This document shows, piece by piece, positions 56,816 to 64,000 of a stretch of DNA of 64,000 nucleotides. The position numbers and the translations under genes are program-made. The stretch is from contig CAPN01000034.1 of the NCBI GenBank assembly GCA_000333235.1, forward strand, positions 1 to 64,000. Direction: 5' to 3'. The notes under the pieces were generated by a model. The model searched no databases and had not been told where the DNA came from. It saw only the letters and a list, made by a program, of their open reading frames with translations. The stretch comes from Pseudoalteromonas luteoviolacea B = ATCC 29581. GTDB taxonomy: Bacteria; Pseudomonadota; Gammaproteobacteria; Enterobacterales; Alteromonadaceae. Position 1 is the first letter of the stretch. Each line of letters begins with the position of its first letter.

Positions 56816-57034
56816 ATGAACGATATCCTCCCTCAACTCGAACAGCTGATTGAAAAACTTTTAGACAAAAACCAACAATTGAAATCCGAAGTCGATGAAC
56901 TTAAAGCGCAAGTGGGTAAACTTGTCGATGAGAATGAGACCTTACAGTTGGAAATTTTAGAAAGCGAAGAAAAACAAAAAGACACGAGTACGGCACTCTC
57001 AAGCCTTCTCGCTAAATTACAACGTGTCGACTAA
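56816..57034 (+). CDS. Short coiled-coil protein next to zapA (TIGR02449-like)
   Basis: Starting at ATG 56816 the protein has 72 residues, MNDILPQLEQLIEKLLDKNQ onward, an almost continuous heptad coiled coil. The frame opens earlier at 56756, but that leader is not like the family. This ZapB-like protein is typically found upstream of zapA in gammaproteobacteria. It ends 30 bp before zapA. A role in division is inferred from that linkage. Confidence 0.75.
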   Translation: MNDILPQLEQLIEKLLDKNQQLKSEVDELKAQVGKLVDENETLQLEILESEEKQKDTSTALSSLLAKLQRVD

Positions 57035-57064
57035 TGTCTACCTAAACGAGCTTGTAACTCACGT

Positions 57065-57349
57065 ATGAGCACCAGCGAAAAAACGATAAAAGTGACCGCG
57101 ACTGTGCTTGGTAAAGCACAACAGTTTACGTGCACGCCAGGGCAAGAAAAGGAATTGATAGAAGCCGTCGAATTGCTCAATCACCGTGTTGAGCAAATGC
57201 GCGGACGTACTACTGTACGCAATGATTACAACGCGTTATTAATGGCTGCACTGCATCTTTGCCATGATTATAACGCGGTAAAAACTCAATCCGACGCAAC
57301 GAATTCTGCACTCAAATCATTGTGTGACAAGTTGAATAACGACGAATAA
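57065..57349 (+). CDS. zapA: Cell division protein ZapA
   Basis: The 94-residue protein has the ZapA head domain (KVTATVLGKAQQFTCTPGQE) followed by a coiled coil with LIEAVELLNHRVEQMRGRTT and NALLMAALHLCHDY. It binds FtsZ and bundles protofilaments at midcell. In many gammaproteobacteria a 6S RNA gene (ssrS) follows zapA. Here only about 110 bp separate it from mltD, too little for a normal 6S RNA. Confidence 0.92.
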   Translation: MSTSEKTIKVTATVLGKAQQFTCTPGQEKELIEAVELLNHRVEQMRGRTTVRNDYNALLMAALHLCHDYNAVKTQSDATNSALKSLCDKLNNDE

Positions 57350-57458
57350 TCAGGTAGATATACCCTAGTTACGTCAGTCTAACTGGATAAAAAACGCACA
57401 TTCTAAAGCAGGTTTTTATTTACTCTGCTAATATTAAGGATGATATGAGGAAGTGCAG

Positions 57459-58949
57459 ATGTCTCAATTAAAATGTTTAGTGTTGTTAATTTCCTTCTCC
57501 ATGTTGGGAGCGTGCACCACGCTCCCGCTTCCGTCTGATGCACCAGAAGAACAGCAAGTAAATCATTTTGCTCAAGTCTCTCCATCTAAAATCACGGCAC
57601 CAGCACACGCAAAAAAAACACCCATAAAAACAGCAAAAAAAACTGAATCGAAATCATCTAAGTCTAACAACACTAAAAAATCAGCACCAAAAAACCTATG
57701 GCAAGACATCGCCAACCATTTGAATTTTAATAGCCAGCCTCATCCTCGCCTACAAAAACGGATTAATTGGTATTTGAAACAACCAAACTATCTATTATCG
57801 GCAAATAAAAGAGCAACGCCGTTTCTTTTCCATATCGTACAAAAAGTACGTAAACAAGGCTTACCTTTGGAGTTAGCCTTGCTGCCTTTTGTTGAGAGTG
57901 ATTTTAGACTGACAGCACGCTCCTCAGAACATGCTTTGGGCATTTGGCAATTAATGCCTGCAACCGCTCATCACTTCGGTGTAACACAAAACGAATGGTA
58001 TGATGGTAGATTAGATGTGTTAAAAGCAACAGACGCCGCATTAGCGTATTTAAAATATCTACATGGCCGCTTTGACGGTGACTGGTTACATGCTATTGCC
58101 GCATACAATAGTGGCGAAGGCAAAGTGTTTGATGCCATTGAAGCAAATCGCAAAATAGGCAAAAGTACGCACTTTTGGCATTTATCGCTTCCGAAAGAAA
58201 CAGCTGAATACGTTCCAAAATTATTGGCCCTTTCACATTTATTGAAAACTCAACCTAAACGTTTCGAGATCCCGATGCTTGCCAACCGACCTCTTAGTAC
58301 GGCTTTGGACATTGGACAACCTTTCGACTTTTCAGTGATAGCGAAATTATCTAGGATTGACAAAGAGCTTTTGCATAAACTCAATAAAGGCTATTTGCGC
58401 CATAGGAGCCCTCCTACAGGGCCACATGTTTTGTTACTGCCTTTTAGTGAAGAAGCGCTTGTACATAAACCATTTTTTGCCAACCATTTTACCTTAAAAT
58501 ATCGCGTAAAGCGCGGTGATACCTTATATAGAATCGCTAACCGATATGGAATGTCACTTAGCGCATTACGCAGTTTAAATCAAAAAAAAGATGATTTTTT
58601 ACGTGTAGGACAAATAATTAAAGTGAGCAAAACGAAGGCGAAAATGGATTTGCTCGTCGATTACGAGATCAGCCCTTTTGTCGTTAAACGAGAAAAGCCG
58701 AAAGTCCCTTTAGTGGAGTACCAACACACAGTGTCACAAGGGGAGTCGCTTTGGTCGATTAGTCAAAAGTATCAAGTTAGTCTTCGAAATTTGACCGCTT
58801 GGAATAAGTTAGGAAAACGCACGTTATTAAAATTAGGCCAAGTGTTAACAATTTTACGACCTCAACATCACGGTGAGGATAACGAGATAAATGAGCGCGA
58901 TCCATTAGTGGATTTGGAACTTCGCTTGAAACAGAATAGCCAACGCTAA
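57459..58949 (+). CDS. mltD: Membrane-bound lytic murein transglycosylase MltD
   Basis: ATG 57459 (GAGG upstream) gives 496 residues; a GTG six bases earlier is less likely. The lipobox is MLGACTTLP. After a Lys/Ser/Pro-rich linker comes the SLT catalytic domain with LPFVESDFRLTARS (catalytic Glu), ALGIWQLMPATAHHFG and AIAAYNSGEGKV. Two LysM repeats follow (about 345-390 and 420-470), with YRVKRGDTLYRIANRYG and HTVSQGESLWSISQKYQ. It cleaves peptidoglycan to 1,6-anhydro products. Confidence 0.95.
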   Translation: MSQLKCLVLLISFSMLGACTTLPLPSDAPEEQQVNHFAQVSPSKITAPAHAKKTPIKTAKKTESKSSKSNNTKKSAPKNLWQDIANHLNFNSQPHPRLQKRINWYLKQPNYLLSANKRATPFLFHIVQKVRKQGLPLELALLPFVESDFRLTARSSEHALGIWQLMPATAHHFGVTQNEWYDGRLDVLKATDAALAYLKYLHGRFDGDWLHAIAAYNSGEGKVFDAIEANRKIGKSTHFWHLSLPKETAEYVPKLLALSHLLKTQPKRFEIPMLANRPLSTALDIGQPFDFSVIAKLSRIDKELLHKLNKGYLRHRSPPTGPHVLLLPFSEEALVHKPFFANHFTLKYRVKRGDTLYRIANRYGMSLSALRSLNQKKDDFLRVGQIIKVSKTKAKMDLLVDYEISPFVVKREKPKVPLVEYQHTVSQGESLWSISQKYQVSLRNLTAWNKLGKRTLLKLGQVLTILRPQHHGEDNEINERDPLVDLELRLKQNSQR

Positions 58950-58995
58950 CGAGGTCACGTAGAATAACCTTTTTTATTTTTCAGGATCCCTTACT

Positions 58996-59481
58996 ATGCA
59001 AGTTGCAAAAGATACTGTTGTGGAATTCCACTACACATTAAGCGAAGCAGATAACCAAATCGAGAATAGCCACAATAGTGAGCCACTCCTTTACTTACAT
59101 GGTAATGAAGGCATGCTTCCTGGCTTAGAAGCAGCAATGGAAGGCAAAGCAGCAGGGGATGCATTTAGCGTTACGCTTGAACCAGAACAAGCATATGGCG
59201 AACGTCGCGACGAATTTATCCAACGCATCCCGCTTAAGCACTTACAAGGAGCAAAAGTATGGAAGCCAGGTATGACCGCGATCATTCATACCGACCAAGG
59301 TCGTCATCAAGTTACCATCGTAAAAGTAGGTCGTTTCAATGCGGATTGTGATTTAAACCATCCTCTAGCGGGTAAAACCTTAACGTTTGCCGTTGAAGTG
59401 GTGTCTGTACGTGCAGCAACAAGCGAAGAACTTGCGCATGGTCACGTACATGCAGAAGGTGGTTGTGGTCACAACCACTAA
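58996..59481 (+). CDS. slyD: FKBP-type peptidyl-prolyl isomerase SlyD
   Basis: The 161-residue protein has the FKBP core: KDTVVEFHYTLSEADNQIEN, LPGLEAAMEGKAAGD, EPEQAYGERRDEFIQRIP, and NHPLAGKTLTFAVEVVSV. The C-terminus is HGHVHAEGGCGHNH, a short metal-binding His/Cys tail. E. coli SlyD has a longer such tail and helps load nickel into hydrogenases. CAGGA precedes the ATG. A terminator follows. Confidence 0.94.
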   Translation: MQVAKDTVVEFHYTLSEADNQIENSHNSEPLLYLHGNEGMLPGLEAAMEGKAAGDAFSVTLEPEQAYGERRDEFIQRIPLKHLQGAKVWKPGMTAIIHTDQGRHQVTIVKVGRFNADCDLNHPLAGKTLTFAVEVVSVRAATSEELAHGHVHAEGGCGHNH

Positions 59482-59510
59482 TTCGTGAAGTATTCTCTGT
59501 ATATTTAATT

Positions 59511-59535
59511 AAAACGGGGCGTGTTGCCTCGTTTT
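59511..59535 (+). terminator. Terminator after slyD
   Basis: AAAACGGGGC and GCCTCGTTTT pair with one G-T wobble around GTGTT, 29 bp past the slyD stop. T residues lie inside the 3' arm. Confidence 0.65.
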
Positions 59536-59564
59536 GTTAGGTGGTTATGTTAGGACGAAGTGAT

Positions 59565-60296
59565 ATGCCTCAACCCGTAGCAATTATAACTGGTGGCAGT
59601 CTAGGCATTGGCCTTGCGATTGTCGAAACTCTCATCAAAAAAGGATACACCGTTTATAACTTAGATATTCTACCTAGCGATGTTGGCGAATTCTGTCACT
59701 GTGATGTATCAAACGTAAATGAAGTAAAATCAACCATCGCATCCATAATCAATAAGACCGGCCGAGTTGATGCTTTAATTTCTAATGCAGGTAAACACTT
59801 AAGTGCCACAATAGAACAAACTGATGAGTCCACGTTAGACGCTTTATTCGCATTAAATGTAAAAGGCGCTTACGCCGCTTTACAAGCTGTACTGCCTAGT
59901 ATGAAACAAGCAAAGTCAGGGTCGATTGTACTCATGTCTTCCGATCAAGCATTCATTGCTAAACGAAATTCCTTTGCCTATAACTTAACAAAAAACGCAC
60001 TTGCGTCCATGGCCAAAACGACAGCGCTTGATTATGCGCAATACGGAATTAGAGCAAACGCTGTATGTCCGGGTACGATTGAGACCCCACTTTTTCACCG
60101 CGCTATTGACGCCTATTGCACACGCAGTGGTGCAAAAAAAGAAGATGTTATTGCCGAAGAAAATGCCCTTCAACCACTGGGACGCATCGGAAAACCTAAT
60201 GAAGTCGCTGCACTCGTTGCGTTTTTAATCAGCTCAGAAGCTACTTTTATCACTGGCAGCTTACAAGCTATCGATGGCGGATATACGGCGCAATAG
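59565..60296 (+). CDS. Short-chain dehydrogenase/reductase
   Basis: ATG 59565 (AGGAC upstream) gives 243 residues; GTG 59541 and ATG 59547 are earlier, less conserved starts. The NAD-binding motif is TGGSLGIGLAI; NAG follows in ALISNAGKHL; the catalytic region is SSDQAFIAKRNSFAYNLTKNA with Tyr and Lys in YxxxK. The C-terminal half (FITGSLQAIDGGYTAQ) is standard. Its stop overlaps the amidohydrolase start (TAGTG), so the two are translationally coupled. Substrate is unknown; a sugar or sugar-lactone pathway is suggested by the neighbour. Confidence 0.9.
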   Translation: MPQPVAIITGGSLGIGLAIVETLIKKGYTVYNLDILPSDVGEFCHCDVSNVNEVKSTIASIINKTGRVDALISNAGKHLSATIEQTDESTLDALFALNVKGAYAALQAVLPSMKQAKSGSIVLMSSDQAFIAKRNSFAYNLTKNALASMAKTTALDYAQYGIRANAVCPGTIETPLFHRAIDAYCTRSGAKKEDVIAEENALQPLGRIGKPNEVAALVAFLISSEATFITGSLQAIDGGYTAQ

Positions 60297-61150
60297 TGAA
60301 AATAATTGATCCACATTTACATCTTTTTGATCTCACACTTGGTGACTATCATTGGCTTTTGGGTGAGCACCCACCAAATTGGCCAAATTTGGACGTGATC
60401 CGTCAGGATCATTACTACAATGATTTACGTTCCGCAGCTGAACCATTTGAACTAGTGGGATTAGTACACATTGAAGCAGGCTTCGATAACCAAAATCCGA
60501 TAAACGAGTTGAAATGGCTTGCCTGTCAAATGCCCAACTTTCATTATCGTGCAATTAGTTATATCGCCATTGATACTCCTAATAACACGTTCCATCAAGC
60601 ATTGAGCGATCTTAATCATCCTAGTTTAATTGGGATTCGTGATATTACTGAAGGTCACGATGGTATTCGCTTAACCCATGACAACGTAGTTGCAAATTTG
60701 ACGCTGCTTGCCAAAAACAATCTTATTTTTGAAGCACAAGCACATTGTGGTCATCAACAATATCGCAAGGCTATCATTCAACTAGCAAAACAAATTCCTG
60801 ACTTACAAATTGTGATCACACATTTTGGATTACTTTCATCCAAAGATGATTGCCAAAAAGCACTTGCTGAGCTAGCAAACGAACCGAATATTGCCATCAA
60901 ATATTCTGGACAGGAGATGTGTCACAACGCCATTGGAGACAAGCAGGCTTTCGATCTTTTGGTTAATACCTTTGGCGAAACACGCATTATGCTCGCGTCA
61001 AACTTCCCAGTATGTTTACAAAAAATACAATACCATTCGCTTTGGCAGCAATACGAAGCCAATTGGCCAAACCCTAGTACATTTAAGGATGTTTGTTATT
61101 TAAATGCCAAAAGGATATATCAACTTGACTCGGCTTATGATCGGATCTGA
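60296..61150 (+). CDS. Amidohydrolase-family metal-dependent hydrolase (lactonase-like)
   Basis: GTG 60296 gives 284 residues. The metal-binding N-terminus is KIIDPHLHLFDLTLGDYHW, as in the COG3618 group that includes L-fuconolactonase. Further signatures are VHIEAGFDN, QAHCGHQQ, VITHFGL and MLASNFPV. It likely opens a lactone or related ring. The coupling to an SDR suggests a dehydrogenase-then-lactonase pair, as in acid-sugar degradation. The 3' end overlaps the convergent yggN-like gene by 16 bp. Confidence 0.82.
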   Translation: MKIIDPHLHLFDLTLGDYHWLLGEHPPNWPNLDVIRQDHYYNDLRSAAEPFELVGLVHIEAGFDNQNPINELKWLACQMPNFHYRAISYIAIDTPNNTFHQALSDLNHPSLIGIRDITEGHDGIRLTHDNVVANLTLLAKNNLIFEAQAHCGHQQYRKAIIQLAKQIPDLQIVITHFGLLSSKDDCQKALAELANEPNIAIKYSGQEMCHNAIGDKQAFDLLVNTFGETRIMLASNFPVCLQKIQYHSLWQQYEANWPNPSTFKDVCYLNAKRIYQLDSAYDRI

Positions 61151-61902
61151 ACTAAGTCGTACTCGAGTAATTTAGGTACTATTGCTTGCAATCTCGATTC
61201 AGTTTCATCTAATCGGTTAAGGCACTCACAATATTCTGTGGCTTTAGCCTCTAATTGATGCGCTTTTTTTTGCAGCGACTTGTCTATTTCTCGTGAAATA
61301 ATTTCCATACGCTGTCCCATATCATTAATTCGATCTTCAATATTGCCTTCGCGAGACTTAAATGCATCTCCTAACGACACCAAAATTGCGCCTAATGATC
61401 CGTGAACTGCTGAATGAATTTTTTGACTAATCTCTTTCGTAAAAAAATCGTCAATTTTAGATAATGATTGAGGGGCAATAAAGAAAAAGTCGTCACCGCG
61501 TTTAAACTTATCCATTAAAGCTCGTTCAACGTATTGCAGTTGAGTTTTGAGTACTTCAGGTTCTTTATCCGACATGCTCTCTACGACTTGCTCTATGGCA
61601 GCTAAACCAAGATTGACTCCATCGGTGGCAAGCTCGACCAATTCAGGAACAGTATCTCGGATCCCTTTCGCATAATCACGTAGGACTTTGGTTTCATTTT
61701 CATTTAAATCGATCCAATATCCACCAATGAGCAATTGGTCATCGTGATTTATCTGTACCCGAGTTTGGTTATTATCAACAATGCGAATACTGTCATCTGT
61801 AATGATAAGACCATGACCTAGTTCAACATCGCATTTGCTTGTCGCCGCACTAGCTACACCACTATATATGGTCAAAGCGGTCAGTATAGACATTAGACGC
61901 AT
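61135..61902 (-). CDS. YggN/DUF2884-family periplasmic protein
   Basis: ATG 61902 with GAGGG upstream gives 255 residues. The signal peptide ends near GVASAATSKC. The mature protein starts KCDVELGHGLIITDDSIRIV and continues with NDDQLLIGGYWIDLNENETKV-like strands and a helical C-terminal half, as in E. coli YggN. Function of that family is unknown. It follows a DUF1566 gene with a 63-bp gap. Confidence 0.75.
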   Translation of the reverse strand: MRLMSILTALTIYSGVASAATSKCDVELGHGLIITDDSIRIVDNNQTRVQINHDDQLLIGGYWIDLNENETKVLRDYAKGIRDTVPELVELATDGVNLGLAAIEQVVESMSDKEPEVLKTQLQYVERALMDKFKRGDDFFFIAPQSLSKIDDFFTKEISQKIHSAVHGSLGAILVSLGDAFKSREGNIEDRINDMGQRMEIISREIDKSLQKKAHQLEAKATEYCECLNRLDETESRLQAIVPKLLEYDLVQIRS

Positions 61903-61965
61903 GAAACCCTCGATAGGATGGCAAATTTCGTTGCAGCGTAGCAGAATAAAACGAGCAGGCAAAGC

Positions 61966-62487
61966 CTATTTTTCGAATCGAACTAAACGCAAAAAAAGAT
62001 CGGAATTTTTCGCTTTAAGGTTATTTTTACCATCTGAAAACTGATACACCCAAGCGTGATCTGGACGAATCATATCCGTTGTACTAGTCCAATAGTTATC
62101 ATTGACAGTACCAAAAAATACCGTTTTATTGATCGATGGTTCAACACATTGATGTTCGATAATACTTGCCAGCTCTTTAATGTTTGGTACACGCCAATCA
62201 TCAAGCCCTGCAAAGCGATTATTGATCGCGATAAGTAATGCCTGCTCCCATTTTATAGGAGCACTTGCATTGATGCAGATTTCATTTGCATTATCGTAAG
62301 ACTGACCATAGCTGCAAGTTTGCCACATTAATCCAGTAGTCAGATCGGAAACTGTGCCATTGCTATTAATTACAAAGTTATCAGAAGAGGTGGTTGATGC
62401 TATTTGATTCGCAAAACAAGTTTGAGCAAAACAATTACTTGATATAGCACTAAGAGCACAACTAACCAGTATTAGCCTGAATTTCAT
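61966..62487 (-). CDS. Exported DUF1566-domain protein
   Basis: ATG 62487 with AAAGGAGTTACG upstream gives 173 residues; the frame runs back to 62664 inside the upstream gene but lacks a good start. A signal peptide ends near NCFAQTCF. The mature part is one DUF1566 (Lcl C-terminal) domain: DLTTGLMWQTCS, FAGLDDWRVPNIKELASI, NYWTSTTD and DLFLRLVRFEK. It lies 10 bp after the larger DUF1566 gene, probably cotranscribed. Function unknown. Confidence 0.8.
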   Translation of the reverse strand: MKFRLILVSCALSAISSNCFAQTCFANQIASTTSSDNFVINSNGTVSDLTTGLMWQTCSYGQSYDNANEICINASAPIKWEQALLIAINNRFAGLDDWRVPNIKELASIIEHQCVEPSINKTVFFGTVNDNYWTSTTDMIRPDHAWVYQFSDGKNNLKAKNSDLFLRLVRFEK

Positions 62488-62497
62488 CGTAACTCCT

Positions 62498-64000
62498 TTA
62501 TGGTGTTCTAACCAATCGCACATAAGCCGTTTGCGCTTTTGGATACGCGAGATCGTTGCCTGTTTGCATATCGAGAATGTAGGCCTGAGACAAACTTGCA
62601 CCATCTGCGCTTGTTTGGCTTGTCCAATAGTACACATGACCAAGTAATGATGCCGAAGGTACATTTGGGAAAAAATTTGACGGCATTAGGTTGGAAACCG
62701 CTGTTTTACCGAAATCTAATATCCCCATTAACTCCGTGTACGTTGGCACACGCCAATTACTGCCTCCGCAATAATTGGTTGAATTCACTTCATTTACATA
62801 CGTAGAAATGGCACAATCAACATCGCTTTGACACGTGCTATTTGGTGCACCGTAGACATTTCCTGTTGCACCTGATTTTGCCCACGTATAGTGGTTATTT
62901 GCAGCTCGGAGCTCAACGTTTGGCAACGTACCTTGAGCGGGCTGCTTGACTTCCCATATCAACCCTGTGACGTTATCACGCACACAACTAAATTTTGATG
63001 CGTCATTGGGTAACTCGTCCGCAAATTCATTGAGTTTTGTAAAGTCAAAACCATTATCACCCACGCCAGTTTTCGCCAGACGTGCAACCGCGCTATCTCG
63101 ACCACTCATTGCATCTTGCCTCGCAATCGCGGCACTATCGGAACAGCTTACTTGGGCATTTTCTGTATAACAGGTCACTTGTCCCGAATCATTCATCAAT
63201 CCCAATTTCATTGGCTCTACATTAACGCGTTTAACCGCACTACCAGAATAGCCAGCACGATCTGTTATCAAGACGAGCCATCGCATCTCTGTTGCGATAT
63301 CAACATTTGGTGCGATAAAAAATGTTGTGCAATCGTTGGCTCGTGAAGCCGTTGCCACAGGTCCACTTTGTAATTGCCAAAAACAAGTATATTCATTACT
63401 AACTGAAACACTGTCACTCGCATCTAAACTCACTGTATCAAACTCGGTTACCGTTTCATCGCCCCCTGCATTGGCAAATACTAATTGACCGTTTTTCCCA
63501 AGTACAATGGAAAAACTACCATGTGCCTGACCTCCTTCGTCATCAGTCACGGTCACTTGCCAAATCACCGTTTCGTTATTTGCTAATAATGGATGAATAA
63601 ACGACAGCGTTGATTCACTCAATGACAAAGGTGTAAGCGCAACGCCACTTAGTTGCTGCCATTCAAATGAAACAAGCTGACCATTTTCATCAGGATCAGC
63701 GGATTCAGCTGCACTTAAAGTTATCGTATCTAGCCATTTACTTGGTTGAGTTTCTGGCCCTGTCTGAGTGATAGTAACGGATGGTATTTGATTTTTTGAA
63801 AGGACTGTAATATTGACGGTATCAGAAACAACGCTTCCATCAGTGGCGGTATAATTTGCAAGTACAACATATTGACTGTCTATTTTGATGTCAGGCGCTT
63901 CTAACGTAACGGAAGTCCCTTCAGCAGGAAGCCCTTCAATTGCACTGCCATCTTGCACAGACCAACTTACCACACCGCCAACGGGAGAGGTCACTGCACT
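62498..64000 (-). CDS. Large Ig/PKD-repeat plus DUF1566 surface protein (partial, extends past the window)
   Basis: About 500 residues are visible and the frame stays open to the right edge, so the N-terminus is missing. The visible part has repeated Ig/PKD-like domains (ITLSAAESADPDENGQLVSF, VSLDASDSVSVSNEYTCFWQ), then an unassigned region and a C-terminal DUF1566 domain (DNVTGLIWEVKQPA, NWRVPTYTELMGIL, YYWTSQTSADG, AQTAYVRLVRTP). It is probably an exported or surface-attached protein. The next gene encodes a shorter DUF1566 protein. Confidence 0.8.
   Translation of the reverse strand, partial: SAVTSPVGGVVSWSVQDGSAIEGLPAEGTSVTLEAPDIKIDSQYVVLANYTATDGSVVSDTVNITVLSKNQIPSVTITQTGPETQPSKWLDTITLSAAESADPDENGQLVSFEWQQLSGVALTPLSLSESTLSFIHPLLANNETVIWQVTVTDDEGGQAHGSFSIVLGKNGQLVFANAGGDETVTEFDTVSLDASDSVSVSNEYTCFWQLQSGPVATASRANDCTTFFIAPNVDIATEMRWLVLITDRAGYSGSAVKRVNVEPMKLGLMNDSGQVTCYTENAQVSCSDSAAIARQDAMSGRDSAVARLAKTGVGDNGFDFTKLNEFADELPNDASKFSCVRDNVTGLIWEVKQPAQGTLPNVELRAANNHYTWAKSGATGNVYGAPNSTCQSDVDCAISTYVNEVNSTNYCGGSNWRVPTYTELMGILDFGKTAVSNLMPSNFFPNVPSASLLGHVYYWTSQTSADGASLSQAYILDMQTGNDLAYPKAQTAYVRLVRTP

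Overview
The window looks like chromosome from a marine gammaproteobacterium of the Alteromonadales type (Pseudoalteromonas/Shewanella/Alteromonas-like). The basis is the iscRSUA-hscBA-fdx order, the queA/tgt/yajC-secDF block, very long PstA and PstC permeases, a Shewanella-like GH109 protein, SlyD with a His-rich tail, and many GGDEF/EAL proteins. I cannot name the species. Assignments rest on reading motifs and gene order; no database search was run.

Region 1 (1-10.8 kb) is accessory DNA. It starts with the 3' end of an IS3-family transposase. A 1296-residue fusion follows that joins a ClpB-like AAA module, an FtsH-like AAA module and an M41 zinc peptidase in one polypeptide without evident membrane segments. 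Next come a protein with six CxxC pairs, a lipoprotein gene paired with a secreted subtilase, a MobV-like relaxase operon, and a tyrosine integrase beside tRNA-Arg(CCG). This fits an integrative and mobilizable element at the tRNA 3' end whose other boundary lies left of the window. Two near-identical 25-bp palindromes stand in the same orientation before the fusion gene and before the lipoprotein gene.

Region 2 (10.8-18.3 kb) holds a tRNA-like relic, a small helix-turn-helix protein, a probable thiamine salvage operon (YkoF-like protein, PnuC/PnuT-type transporter, small-molecule kinase), a GH109 glycosidase, and a sugar-phosphate cluster (aldehyde dehydrogenase, nucleotidyltransferase, NahK-like kinase).

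Region 3 (18.3-34.8 kb) is mostly core: the isc iron-sulfur operon with three IscR boxes, trmJ, suhB, two signalling or solute-binding genes, a lipoprotein, the Sec accessory genes and the queuosine genes tgt and queA.

Region 4 (35-41.2 kb) carries a REC-REC-PAS-GGDEF-EAL protein, a small membrane protein, an ECF sigma/anti-sigma/exported coiled-coil operon and oxyR.

Region 5 (41.2-53.3 kb) is a phosphate island: a Pit transporter with its DUF47 partner, phoU, pstB, pstA and pstC on the minus strand, then a GcvR-like ACT protein, ppk1 and ppx on the plus strand. A clear Pho box precedes pstC and a weaker one precedes ppk1. No pstS or phoBR is present.

Region 6 (53.4-64 kb) has an EAL-HDOD protein, a solute-binding protein, rlmJ, a TIGR02449-like gene with zapA, mltD, slyD, an SDR/amidohydrolase pair, a YggN-like protein and two DUF1566 genes, the last one cut by the window edge.
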